Source: Nephrocerus scutellatus (lineage: Eukaryota > Arthropoda > Insecta > Diptera > Pipunculidae). Taken from it: DNA of 64,000 bases. The DNA is taken from the NCBI GenBank assembly GCA_947095585.1, contig OX352764.1:71009536-71073535 (forward strand), written 5' to 3'. Both the position numbers and the translations under genes were made by a program. Positions 1 to 11,200 of this stretch are shown piece by piece. Every line of letters begins with the position of its first letter. Positions within the stretch are counted from its first letter, which is position 1. The notes under the pieces are model-generated. The model was given only the letters and a program-made list of their open reading frames with translations, did no database searches and had not been told where the DNA came from.

Positions 1-1900
1 TGAACTAACGATTCCGGTAACAACCTTGAGAGTGCAATAATTCATCTCAACGATACTCTTTTCTCTGCCGCACTAAAATCAACGCCAGAGTTAAAACAAC
101 GAAATACTGCTACTTTCACAGTCGTATAAACAAATACTTGTCAAATCTCACACCAACGCACACAACCAACTTCTCTCTGTGGAAATTAAACAAACGTCTT
201 AAGAACGGAACAACCCATCAACCACCTATCAAAAACATTGACGGTACCTGGTCTAGAAAATGCATGGACAAAGCGAAAACTCTAGCTGACTACTTTAAAA
301 CAACATTCACCAATGCAATTAATGGTCAGAATATCTCATTTCCACAAAATAACACAACTACAAACACAAGAATTAAGCTAATATCCACCAAAGAAATAAA
401 ATATCACTTTAAACATAAACTAAATCTAAATAAATCTGCCGGGTATGACATGATAAACGGGAAACTATTAAAATATTTACCTGACAATGCCATTATATAC
501 CTTAGAAATATCTTTATCGCTGTTATACGTCAAAATTACTATCCTAAAGTTTGGAAGATATCCAAAATAATAGCCTAGGAATGGCTAGGAAACCCGGTAA
601 AGATCCTACGAAAACTTCTTCATATAGACCGATAAGTCTATTACCAATTATATAAAGATATTCGAAAAGATGATACTTGACCGTATTGACAAAGTAGTAA
701 AACAACAAAATCTTATCCCAGACCACCAATTTGGTTTTCGACAAAAACACTCGAATATTCAACAAGTTCATCGCGTAACCAATAGAATATTGAATGACTT
801 GGACGAGGAAAAACATTGTGTCAGTTTATTTAGACGTTGCAAAGGCCTTCGATAGTGTCTGACATAAAGGACTACTATTCAAATTAAACAATATGCTTCC
901 TACTATGAACTAATTAAAAGCTATTTGAACGGTAGACACTTCTACGTGCAATACAACGATGAGTGCTCCGATTTACGCCAAATAGATGCAGGTGTACCCC
1001 AAGGAAGTGTTTTAGGACCTACGCTTTATCTTCTTTATACAGCGGACATACCGACTCCAATCAACTCCCCACATTTGGAGATGACACGGTAATCCTATCC
1101 TTTAACAAAAACTAGCATAAAACTACCCACAGAACAAGCCTGTAGCGCTTTACAGTACAGTAGAAAGGTTCCTCAAGTTGTATACACTACAACAAGAAAT
1201 TAACAACAAAGAAATCCCCCTTGACAATGAAGCTAAGTACCTGGCTATATTAATAGACAAAAAATTGACTTGGAAACCTCATATAATCTATAAACGAAAC
1301 CAACCAATAAAAAACAAATTCAGACAACTTTTCTGGCTTCTAGGGAAGAATTCAAAGTTATCATAAGAAAATAAACTATTAATATATAAAACTATCATAA
1401 AACCAATATGGACTTACGGGATTCAAATATGGGGAATTGCCTGTACGACAAACATCAACATGATTCAAAGACTGCAAACAAAAATTGTAAACGCACCATG
1501 GTATATAACCAATGAAGACTTACAACGTGATCTCAACATCCTTACTGTAAAAGACGAAATAAAAATGATAAGCAGAAAACATCAAATCGCGCTTTGTAAT
1601 CACACAAATGATCTAATACAAAGCTTACCCGAACAAGAAACCAACACAAAAAGACGATTGAGAAGACGCAAACCGGTAGACCTCCAACATAAATAAATAA
1701 ATTAAATAAAGAAAAGCTATATTCAATGAACGTTTTAATCTGTAATGTAATTGTAATTATGTAAAAAAAATATTCTGTATCGTTTAACAAGTATCTGTAA
1801 GGCAATGGCTGCAAGATGTAAAGTTTATCCCGCTAATTATCTCTTCTAATAATAATTACCAGGTGTCGATAAGACAGATGTAATATAAATAAAAAAATAA
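1..1900 (+). mobile_element. Jockey-type non-LTR retrotransposon, dead 3' part
   Basis: A broken ORF2 from a Jockey-clade LINE enters at the left window edge. Readable blocks lie at 138-578 (linker between endonuclease and RT, then the start of RT with the motif KSAGYDMINGKLLK), about 584-660 (RT block with PGKDP and SYRPISLLP after a frame change), 670-855 (RT palm approach, GFRQKHS, then VAKAFDSV followed by a stop), 1178-1366 (RT thumb, with YLAILIDKKLTWKPHI) and 1460-1696 (C-terminal tail). Frameshifts and stops separate these blocks and the YADD-type catalytic region is corrupted, so no active enzyme is made. The endonuclease is outside the window or lost. An A-rich tail region at about 1885-1910 may be the 3' end. 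The family is clear; the exact subfamily is not. Confidence 0.8.
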
Positions 1901-1910
1901 AAAAAATTCT

Positions 1911-2158
1911 AATATAAATTATTTGCAGCTGAACTTAGTTTAAACGCATTATAAAATATTTTTGGCGTTTATTTATTGTTTATCTCTTCTTTTTTAAATT
2001 TATATTCATTAATTTTATCATCGGTGTGGATAGTGGTGACTTTTTAAGTATGAAACAAATAATAGTTCGGAAGTACTTTATTTCAATAAAAGTGTTACAT
2101 TGGGCGTGTAATAAGAGTAATTCCAATAAAAGTTTTTTATACACATAATGAATAGTTG
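1911..2158. other. AT-rich spacer, nothing recognised
   Basis: AT-rich DNA between the LINE tail and the MITE. I see no convincing gene or repeat here. Confidence 0.5.
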
Positions 2159-2388
2159 CTGTATTGCTTTGGCCAAACCGGCTTGGCTTTACAAAGCAAC
2201 AGCTTTTGGCTTTAAATTTTCGATGCATTTTAATGTGTATGTGTTAAACAAAACAACGCCTTATAGTGAGCGCTATAACTAAAAAATGGCTTAAGTTATA
2301 AATCCTAAAATTTTTTTGTATTTATTTTCGGCTTTATGCTTATGCGATTGTTCTTGTAAGCCAAGGTGGATTAGCCAAAGCAATACAG
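2159..2388. mobile_element. MITE-like element, copy 1
   Basis: The left end reads CTGTATTGCTTTGG and the right end is its inverse (CCAAAGCAATACAG). The interior carries a block (about 2190-2290, with a run near TTCGATGCATTTTAAT and GAGCGCTATAACTAAAAAA) that recurs inverted at 35433-35588. Ends plus shared interior and no coding capacity indicate a non-autonomous DNA transposon. The right half is diverged or carries an insertion compared with the 156-bp copy. No clear target duplication was found. Confidence 0.7.
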
Positions 2389-2400
2389 GAAATGTTCCTT

Positions 2401-2475
2401 TTTGGAATACATTTGCTGGTTTTCAAATTCTAATTCCTAATTCCTCGGCAATAAAATAAGCCTAATGTTGAATTC
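2401..2475. repeat. Fragment of foldback element
   Basis: The stretch containing GCTGGTTTTCAAATTC and CGGCAATAAAATAAGCC resembles the right arm of the foldback element at 35151-35404. The MITE and this foldback therefore sit next to each other at both loci. Short and diverged. Confidence 0.45.
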
Positions 2476-2889
2476 GAGCTGAGAGAGAAAAGATCTGGCA
2501 TAATTGTTTTCAAGTAGTTCGTTTTCCCTAAAAAACCAGCCGACGGAAGATCGGAATCTTTTCTCATAAATCTGTATATTTCGGTAGATTTACCGCTCTT
2601 TTTATTAACACCAGCACCTGATGTGATTTTGGCACAATTTATCATATGATTTGTGTTCACTGGGAGCACTCTGACTTTTCTGTAGGAATACATATTACAA
2701 ACACATGCAACAAAAAAATGTAAGCCTAAGATTCTCGCTTTTCGTGTTGGATTTGCTGATGCCAATTGACAGTTCCGACAAAGATGTCTAAAAACGAAAA
2801 AAAAAAAACGACAGAAGGGGTTCGATTATGTAAGCATTTCGACTCTCGAATGACGTCACATGTGTCAACAATTCGACAAATATGATTAT
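2476..2889. other. Unassigned spacer with a 111-codon open frame (-)
   Basis: A minus-strand open frame spans 2430-2765 and encodes a peptide beginning MASANPTRKARILGLHFF. I do not recognise it, it has no clear neighbours or motifs, and its C-terminal end overlaps the foldback-like fragment. It may be a chance frame or an exon remnant. The stretch 2770-2889 next to the LINE 3' end holds nothing identifiable. Confidence 0.3.
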
Positions 2890-5255
2890 TGAGTCTTAAA
2901 AGCATTCAACATACGTGTTGTACGGCTGATAAACGAGTCCCTGAACTTAACTGTACGTCCGAAGATGGGCTTGAATGTAAACGATGAGCATTTAGAGCGC
3001 CACGAGTATTGCGGTTAAAGTCAAGGAGAGGTGGCATGCAGCTGACTATTTCTCTTGAGCGCCGCTGGTAGAAGAAACGATAAAACAGTGACAAGCTGGA
3101 AACGTTCCTGCGGTGTTCAAGCGAATCTATTGATTGCGTTATATTTTCGTCACCGATAAGTTTTATCGCGCGGTTTTGTATTCTATCTAGCTGATGCAAA
3201 GTAGTTTTAAGCGTACCAGACCAGATATGGCAATTGTACTCAAGTTTAGGGCGAATAAAAGCCTTGTATATAGTAGCCAGATCAGAGGGAGTAAAATATT
3301 TCTTGCACCGGGTTAGAAAACCCAAACATTTCGCAACATTTTTGGCGAGGTAAATATGTGGTCATTCCAACGATGCAAGTGCCATTCATGGATAATGGCA
3401 TGGGATTTAGGATTCGCTTAGCTGACAGGAGACAGCATTGGGTTTTGGAAGCGTTAAATTCTACTCGATTGATTTCTCGCCATTGTATTATGCTGTCAAG
3501 GACAGCATTTAACGTGCTTAATATACGAAGTTGTTTGAGTTCAACATGAGAAGTGGAGGGACGCTCCTCAAACTTATATGAGAAGCTAAGAGTGCTATCG
3601 TTGGCGAAATAGTGAATTGGATTAGAAGTCACAGATAAGAGATCATTAATCAAAATGAGAAAGAGAGTCGGTGACAAAACAGAGCCATGGGGAACGCCAG
3701 CATTTAAGTTATGCACTCTAGACTTGAAACCGTCCAAAACAACTTGAATTGAGCGGCCCAAAAGATAGCTTCTAATCCAATGAAGCAGTTTTTCATCGAC
3801 TCCATAAGCACGCATTTTTGACAAAAGAGCTTGATGCCAAACTCTGTCAAATGCCTTAGAAACATCGCGTGCAACAACTTTGCTTTCTCCAAATTGATGC
3901 AAATACCGGTTCCACTGTTCGGTGAGATATACCATCAAATCACCAGTGGAACGTTACCCACGACATCCATACTGCCGGTCACTAAGGATTTCGTTGATTT
4001 CAAGATATTTCATGAGCTGAAAATTGATCAGCGTTTCCATGACCTTGGAAAGAATTGATGAAGGTGCTATGGGTTGGTACGAAGAAGGAGACGACGGCTC
4101 GCCTTTTTTGAGTATGGGCTGGACAAATGCTGTTTTCTAACTTCTCGGGAAGGGTCCAGAAGAATAGGATAGATGGAAAAGCTTACGCAATGGTAATGTC
4201 AGCTTGGAAGAACACCTCTTCAGAACTAATGGGGAAATACCATCTGGCCCAGCGAATTTTTGAGTGTAGAGATCGTTTAAAACTCTAGCAACTGCATGGT
4301 ACGAATTAATATCTGTCCCATAGATTGTTCAATACTCTAAGGTGCAGGAGGCAGCAATGCACTATCTGGGAGCGTAGAGCAAGCTTCGAAATGCGCAGCA
4401 AACAGATTGACCTTCTCTATAGAGCTGACAACTGAAATGTCATTATGAATGAGCGTTGGAATCGACGACAAGGCTGTATTTTTGATTCTTGTCATGAATG
4501 ACCAAAAATTTTTACTACCTTTGGGACATTGTAGTATTTTTTGCCTCAATTTTTGGTCGTAGTCGAATTTGACTCGCCGAAGATGGGCATTGGAATCATT
4601 TCTGGCTCGTTTAAAATTTGTTTAGTTTTCCTCAGCAGGGCTTGCTTTGTAAAACCGAAAGCATATCTCTCTAATCCTAGAAGCCTCTTTACAGCTCGAG
4701 TCATACCATCCATCTTGCTTGGGTTTAACAGATGGAAGGGATGAAGTCTCTCATACCAATTAGGATGATTTTTTTCTCTAGCTACGTGGTTTATTAACGA
4801 GAAATTAGCTGCTACTACACAATGGTCAGACGAGCCTAGAGGAGGTATTACATTGAAGGAGTATTTATCAGGACGAGAGGTAAGGAACAAGTCAATGGTG
4901 TTTGCGGATTGATTTTCAATTTCAGGTATTCCTGTAGGCTCATTTACAAGCTGAGTAAGGTTTCACTCAGTGCCAGAATTGCTGCCCTATGGACATGTAC
5001 ATAATTAAACACAGCGAAAGAATTCCTTCTCAGCCCACGTATGTCACTAAGATCCACTCTGAAATCACACATAACTACAAAAAAGAGCAGGGTAGGCTGT
5101 GTCGAAGACACGGTCGTGGGTTTTGAGCGTGACAACGTCTGTCCGGGACGAAAGAAAAGAAAACAAAGATCTTGTTGTCTGTGAGACATAAACACGGACG
5201 GATATATTAAAATTTTTTTCTATACTAAATACAAGTCCTACGACTTGCACCGTAG
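2890..5255 (-). mobile_element. CR1/Jockey-group LINE, copy A, decayed ORF2
   Basis: On the minus strand, in protein order: endonuclease N-terminal part (about 5250-4944), endonuclease C-terminal part (4890-4546, motif GSSDHCVVAANFSL), linker (4549-4337), RT fingers (about 4340-4060, containing FAGPDGISP), RT palm (3938-3282, with DVSKAFDRVWH and GVPHGSVLSPTLFLILINDL) and the C-terminal domain (3325-2906, RPKLEYNCHIWSG). The catalytic box reads FANDSTLS where the family expects FADDSTLS, so one catalytic aspartate is lost. Several frameshifts join the blocks. The endonuclease has an internal deletion compared with copy B at 5949-7040. No ORF1 was recognised. Assignment to the CR1/Jockey group is from RT motifs by eye. 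Confidence 0.8.
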
Positions 5256-5507
5256 CTCATCACATACATCATCATCACATCACATTATATATAAATTATA
5301 TATAAGCGAATTTTAATGTTCATAACAACTAACTGTAAAGTTGCTGCAAATTGCATATTACTGCTCAAACACAGTAATGCAGCTTTTGGTTTCAACTCAT
5401 AAAAAATTTGAGTAGTTTTAAATTAAAATAGAAGAGAAAAGTAGTGAGTTGTGCTGCCCATGCTTCGAAATGGTATGGTAAGAATGTCGCTTTGAAACAT
5501 GTAACAT
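5256..5507. repeat. Duplicated flank, copy A (pairs with 7041-7276)
   Basis: Sequence upstream of the LINE (minus orientation) that is repeated almost unchanged at 7041-7276. The two agree through CGCTTTGAAACATG and then part: this copy runs into satellite at about 5508, the other into unrelated DNA. An older, diverged relative of the first part (CACATCACAT through TTTTAATGTTCATAAC) lies at 8029-8096. The LINE end plus flank was therefore duplicated as a block. Confidence 0.75.
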
Positions 5508-5948
5508 CGCATCTTAGTACTACATTCCGAATTCATGCGAATCGCTTGAAAAATTGCTTTGTTCCACAAATTCCAGGCCATAATGATCATATTCCAGAAT
5601 TTCCATAGAAAGAAATCATATATTCACATCTTAGTCCTACATTCCGAATTTCATGCGAATCGCTTGAAAAATTGCTTTGTTCCCGAAATTCCAGACCATA
5701 ATGATCATATTCCAGAATTTCCATAGGAAGAAATCTTATAGTCACATCCTAGTCCTATATTCCGAATTTCATGCGAATCGCTTGAAAAATTGCTTTGTTC
5801 CCGAAATTCTTAACAATAATGATTATATTCCAGAATATCCATGGGAAGAAATCTTATAGTCGCATCTTATTTTAACATTCCGAATTTCATGCGAATCGCT
5901 TGAGAAATTTCTTTGTTCCAGAAATTCCAGACCAAAATGATCCTATAA
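5508..5948 (+). repeat. Small cluster of the 118-bp satellite
   Basis: About 3.7 tandem monomers of the same satellite that fills 8166-34496, recognisable by the recurring blocks GAATTTCATGCGAATCGCTT and ATATTCCAGAATTTCCATAG. It sits exactly between the two copies of the LINE/flank block. The right junction breaks within a monomer (after GATCCTAT) and continues directly into LINE endonuclease sequence. Confidence 0.9.
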
Positions 5949-7040
5949 GCGAATTTGACTCGCCGAAGATGGGCATTGGAATCATTTCAGGCTCGTTTAA
6001 AATTTGTTTAGTTTTCCTCAGCAGGGCTTGCTTTGTAAAACCAAAAGCATATCTCTCTAATCCTAGAAGCCTCTTTACAGCTCGAGTCATACCATTCATC
6101 TTGCTTGGGTTTAACAGATGGAAGGGATGAAGTCTCTCATACCAATTAGGATGATTTTTTTCTCTAGCTACGTGGTTTATTAACGAGAAATTAGCTGCTA
6201 CTACACAATGGTCAGACGAGCCTAGAGGCGGTATTACATTGAAGGAGTATTTATCAGGACGAGAGGTAAGGAACAAGTCAATGGTGTTTGCGGATTGATT
6301 TTCAATTTCAGGTATTCCTGTAGGCTCATTTACAAGCTGAGTAAGGTTATTAGACTGAGCGAACAACTCAACATCCCTTGCTACGGGTGTTGTCTGGCCA
6401 GAATTGCGAAGCCACCCAGAATTGTGATATCGCCCGCAATAACGATTTCATTTTTGCGATGTTTTGTGTCAATTCTTAGGATTGAATCAGACAGTGCATC
6501 AAACTCGCTCTGAGTTGAAACACTGTCTAAGTTGGGGCAGGAAACAGTAGTAGATGTTGCGCTCTTGCACCTTTATTTTGAGCCAAATGAAATTGAATTC
6601 CGGATTGGAACTTTGGCTAAATTCAGGCAAAAGCTGAAACGCAACATCATAACGCAACGAGAGAAAAATAATGGCACCAAGTTATACCCAGGCAGATTAA
6701 ATTCCGATGCATCAGAATTATCAAATACCTGAGTTTCACTCAGTGCCAGAATTGCTGCCCTATGGACATGTACATAATTAAACACAGCGAAAGAATTCCT
6801 TCTCAGCCCACGTATGTTACTAAGATCCACTCTGAAATCACACATAACTACAAAAAAGAGCAGGGTAGGCTGTGTCGAAGACACGGTCGGGGGTTTTGAG
6901 CGTGACAACGTCTGTCCGGGACGAAAGAAAAGAAAACAAAGATCTTGTTGTCTGTGGGACATAGACACGGACAGATATATTAAAATTTTTTTCTATACTA
7001 AATACAAGTCCTACGACTTGCACCGTAGCTCATCACATAC
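5949..7040 (-). mobile_element. CR1/Jockey-group LINE, copy B, endonuclease part only
   Basis: Near-identical to copy A over the endonuclease half of ORF2: minus-strand blocks 6968-6573 (endonuclease N-terminus), about 6540-6370 (central part containing EFDALSDSILRID) and 6366-5950 (C-terminal part, GSSDHCVVAANFSL). RT is missing because the element is cut by satellite at 5949. It retains 387 bp (6347-6733) that copy A lacks. Frameshifts between the blocks make it a pseudogene. Confidence 0.8.
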
Positions 7041-7276
7041 ATCATTATCACATCACATTATATATAAATTATATATAAGCGAATTTTAATGTTCATAACC
7101 ACTAACTGTAAAGTTGCTGCAAATTGCATATTACTGCTCAAACACAGTAATGCAGCTTTTGGTTTCAACTCATAAAAAATTTGAGTAGTTTTAAATTTAA
7201 TTAGAAGAGAAAAGTAGTGAGTTGTGCTGCCCATGCTTCGAAATGGTATGGTAAGAATGTCGCTTTGAAACATGCA
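7041..7276. repeat. Duplicated flank, copy B
   Basis: Second copy of 5256-5507, with only scattered base differences. After CGCTTTGAAACATG the sequence becomes unrelated to the first copy. Confidence 0.75.
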
Positions 7277-8165
7277 GGCCAATTATTTCTCATTAAATTT
7301 CTTTTGCATTGTTCTCTTATTTCTGTAATTGATCGAATAGTTATTTTGAACCGATGCTTAATGCCATGTATGATGTTTGATGGTTGACTCAATGGTCGAT
7401 GGTAGATTCGTTGTTCAGTGGCAGACATCCAACTTACGGTCGAACATCAAACCAGCAATAGAACTTCACTATAGTTACTGTATACATGAGTAAGGATAAG
7501 ATAAGCCAAAAGAAAAGGAAATAGCAGCAACAGCAACGTCGCTTGCAACTTGTGAATGGCCTTGCTTCTTTTTTGTAACATTTGTATTTTTTTTCTCTCT
7601 CACAAAGCAATGCAATGTTATTATAATAGAACAAACAGAGCAGAGTACTGATAAAAAAATGAACAGAGACTATACTATCACTACGGCTGCGGTAAAGAAT
7701 TAAGTAGCTTCGAAGCTTGTGCTGCACAAAAAAATGGCAGGCAGTCGGTATGCACGAAATTGCGGCTACATTTTAAACCGACTTACAGTCAGTCTGCTTG
7801 TAGGGCGACAATTTGACATTTACATTTTCCTATTTGCATCAAATTAAAGTGGCTGCGAAAACTGCGCAGTCGATTTTTCTTTACTGCATTGGCTAAAAAG
7901 TGAATTTTTGACCAACATGCAGCATAAACTGCGCAACGGCTGAATTCTTGACCGCAGCCTACTACTGCATATGTTTGTTTCGTTCTGCTCAAGCTATGAG
8001 CTTGATTGTATGTTATTGAAGCCACATACATGATCATCAATCACATCACATACAACAGAATAAATAATTTATAAGCTGATTTTAATGTTCATAACAATTT
8101 ATTTATTTATTAAATATTGCAGCTGCGTCGATAGTAGTAGGAGAAGTAAGAGCTGTTAAAAAATA
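7277..8165. other. Unique DNA, no gene recognised
   Basis: No convincing coding region. Open frames here are short and have no family motifs. 7500-7560 is CAG/CAA-rich and 7570-7610 pyrimidine-rich, as in fly untranslated regions, but no exon can be supported. 8029-8096 is a diverged relative of the duplicated flank at 5256 and 7041. Confidence 0.5.
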
Positions 8166-8260
8166 TGTGCGTGTAATCTTTACGCGCGGTTGGTGTGAAA
8201 TTCTTTGACGTTGTGGCCAATATTACGAATCAATTAAGAGGCACGATTCGCTTGAGAAAT
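8166..8260 (+). repeat. Left array edge: diverged linker
   Basis: The array opens with a diverged copy of the linker (GTGCGTGTAATCTTTACGCG and TTTGACGTTGTGGCCAATAT), which leads straight into the first monomers. It looks like an old edge copy that escaped homogenisation. Confidence 0.7.
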
Positions 8261-11200
8261 TTCTTAGTTCTCGAAATTCCAGACCATCATGACCATATTC
8301 CAGAATTTCCATAGGAAGAAGTCTTATAATCTTATAATCGCATCCGAATTTCATGCGAATCGCTTGAAAAATTGCTTTGTTCCACAAATTCCAGGCCATA
8401 ATGATCATATTCCAGAATTTCCATAGAAAGAAATCATATAGTCACATCTTAGTCCTACATTCCGAATTTCATGCGAATCGCTTGAAAAATTGCTTTGTTC
8501 CCGAAATTCCAGACCATAATGATCATATTCCAGAATTTCCATAGGAAGAAATCTTATAGTCACATCTTAGTCCTACATTCCGAATTTCATGCGAATCGCT
8601 TCAAAAATTTCTTTGTTCCCGAAATTCCAGACAATAATGATTATATTCCAGAATTTCCATAAGAAGAAATCTTATAGTCACACTTTAGTCCTACATTCCA
8701 AATTTCATGCGAATCGCTTGAAAAATTGCTTTGTTTCCGAAATTCCAGACAATAATGATTATATTCCAGAATTTCCATGGGAAGAAATCTTATAGTCGCA
8801 TCTTATTTTAACATTCCGAATTTCATGCGAATCGCTTGAAAAATTGCTTTGTTCCCGAAATTCCAGACCATAATGCTCATATTCCAGAATTTCCATAGGA
8901 AGAAATCTTATAGTCACATCTTAGTCCTACATTCCGAATTTCATGCGAATCGCTTGAAAAATTTCTTTGTTCCCGAAATTCCAGACAATAATGATTATAT
9001 TCCAGAATTTCCATAAGAAGAAATCTTATAGTCACACTTTAGTCCTACATTCCAAATTTCATGCGAATCGCTTGAAAAATTGCTTTGTTTCCGAAATTCC
9101 AGACAATAATGATTATATTCCAGAATTTCCATGGGAAGAAATCTTATAGTCGCATCTTATTTTAACATTCCGAATTTCATGCGAATCGCTTGAGAAATTG
9201 CTTTGTTCAAGCAATTCCAGACCATAATGATCATATTCCGAAATTTCCATAGAAAGAAGCCTTGCAGTCGCATCTTAGTCCTACATTCCGAATTTCATGC
9301 GAATCGCTTGAAAAATTGCTTTGCTCCAGAAATTCCAGATCAAAATGATCCTATTCCAGAATTTCCATAGGAACAAGTGTTGTAGTAGCATCTTAGTCCT
9401 ACATTCCGAATTTCATGCGAATCGCTTGAGAAATTGCTGCGTTCCAGAAATTCCAGACCATAATGAACATATTGCCGAATTATAATAGGAAGAAGTCTTA
9501 TAGTCGCATCTTAGCCCTACATTCCGAATTTCATGCGAATCGCTTGGGAAATGGCTTAGTTCCCAAAGTACCGACATTTAAAAGTGGCTCACTTAACAAT
9601 GTGACGCTTAACAGTGTCTCACTTAACATTTTACTTTTTGAACATGCACCCCATTATACCTTGTAGTGAGACGTTGTCACGTCAAAAGGAGTGCGTGTAA
9701 CTTTTACGCTCGGTTGAAGTAAAAATTTTTTCACGTTGTTTCCGATATTACGATTAATGATGCGATGAGATGACGATGAGAAATGGCTTAGTTTCAAAAA
9801 TTTCCGACCCTATTGGCCAGATCCCAGAATTACCATAGGACCAAGTCTTATAGTCGGATGTAAATCCTATTTTCCGAGTTTCATACTAATCGCTAGAGAA
9901 ATGGCTTAGTTCCTAAAACTACAAACGCTATTGGTCAGATCCCAGAATTTCCATAAGAAGAAATCTTATAGTCACACTTTAGTCCTACATTCCAAATTTC
10001 ATGCGAATCGCTTGAAAAATTGCTTTGTTCCAGAAATTCCAGACAACAATGATTATATTCCAGAATTTCCATGGGAAGAAATCTTATAGTCGCATCTTAT
10101 TTTAACATTCCTTGAGAAATTTCTTTGTTCCAGAAATTACAGACCATAATGATCATATTCCAGAATTTCCATAGCAAGAAATCTTATAGTCGAATCTTAG
10201 TACAGCATTCCGAATTTCATGCGAATCGCTTGAGAAATTTCTTTGTTCCAGAAATTACAGACCATAATGATCATATTCGAGAATTTCCATAGGAAGAAGT
10301 CTTATAGTCGCATGTTAGTCCTGCATTTCGAATTTCATGCGAATCGCTTGAGAAATTGCTTTGTTCAAGCAATTCCAGACCATAATGATCATATTCCGAA
10401 ATTTCCATAGAAAGAAGCCTTGCAGTCGCATCTTAGTCCTACATTCCGAATTTCATGCGAATCGCTTGAAAAATTGCTGCGTTCCAGAAATTCCAGACCA
10501 TAATGAACATATTGCCGAATTATAATAGGAAGATGTCTTATAGTCGTATCTTAGCAGTCTTATAGTCGTATCTTAGCCCTACATTCCGAATTTCATGCGA
10601 ATCGCTTGGGAAATGGCTTAGTTCCCAAAGTACTGACATTTAAAAGTGGCTCACTTAACAGTGTGACGCTTAACAGTGTCTCACTTAACATTTTACTTTT
10701 TGAACATGCACCCCATTATACCTTGTAGTGAGACGTTGTCACGTCAAAAAGAGTGCGTGTAACTTTTACGCTCGGTTGAAGTAACATTTTTTTGACGTTG
10801 TTGCCGATATTACGATTAATGATGAGATGAGATGACGATGAGAAATGGCTTAGTTTAAAAAAATTTCCGACCCTATTGGCCAGATCCCAGAATTTCCATA
10901 GGACCAAGTCTTATAGTCGGATGTAAGTCCTATATTCCGAGTTTCATACTAATCGCTTGAGAAATTTCTTTGTTCCAGAAATTACAGACCATAATGATCA
11001 TATTCCAGAATTTCCATTGCAAGAAATCTTATAGTCGAATCTTAGTCCAGCATTCCGAATTTCATGCGAATCGCTTGAGAAATTTCTTTGTTCCAGAAAT
11101 TACAGACCATAATGATCATATTCCATAACTTCCATAGGAAGAAGTCTTATAGTCGCATGTTAGTCCTGCATTTCGAATTTCATGCGAATCGCTTGAGAAA

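Noticed and set aside
7434..8040. Minus-strand frames of 97 and 83 codons
   Set aside because: Low-complexity composition, no motifs and no neighbouring exons. Not supportable as genes.
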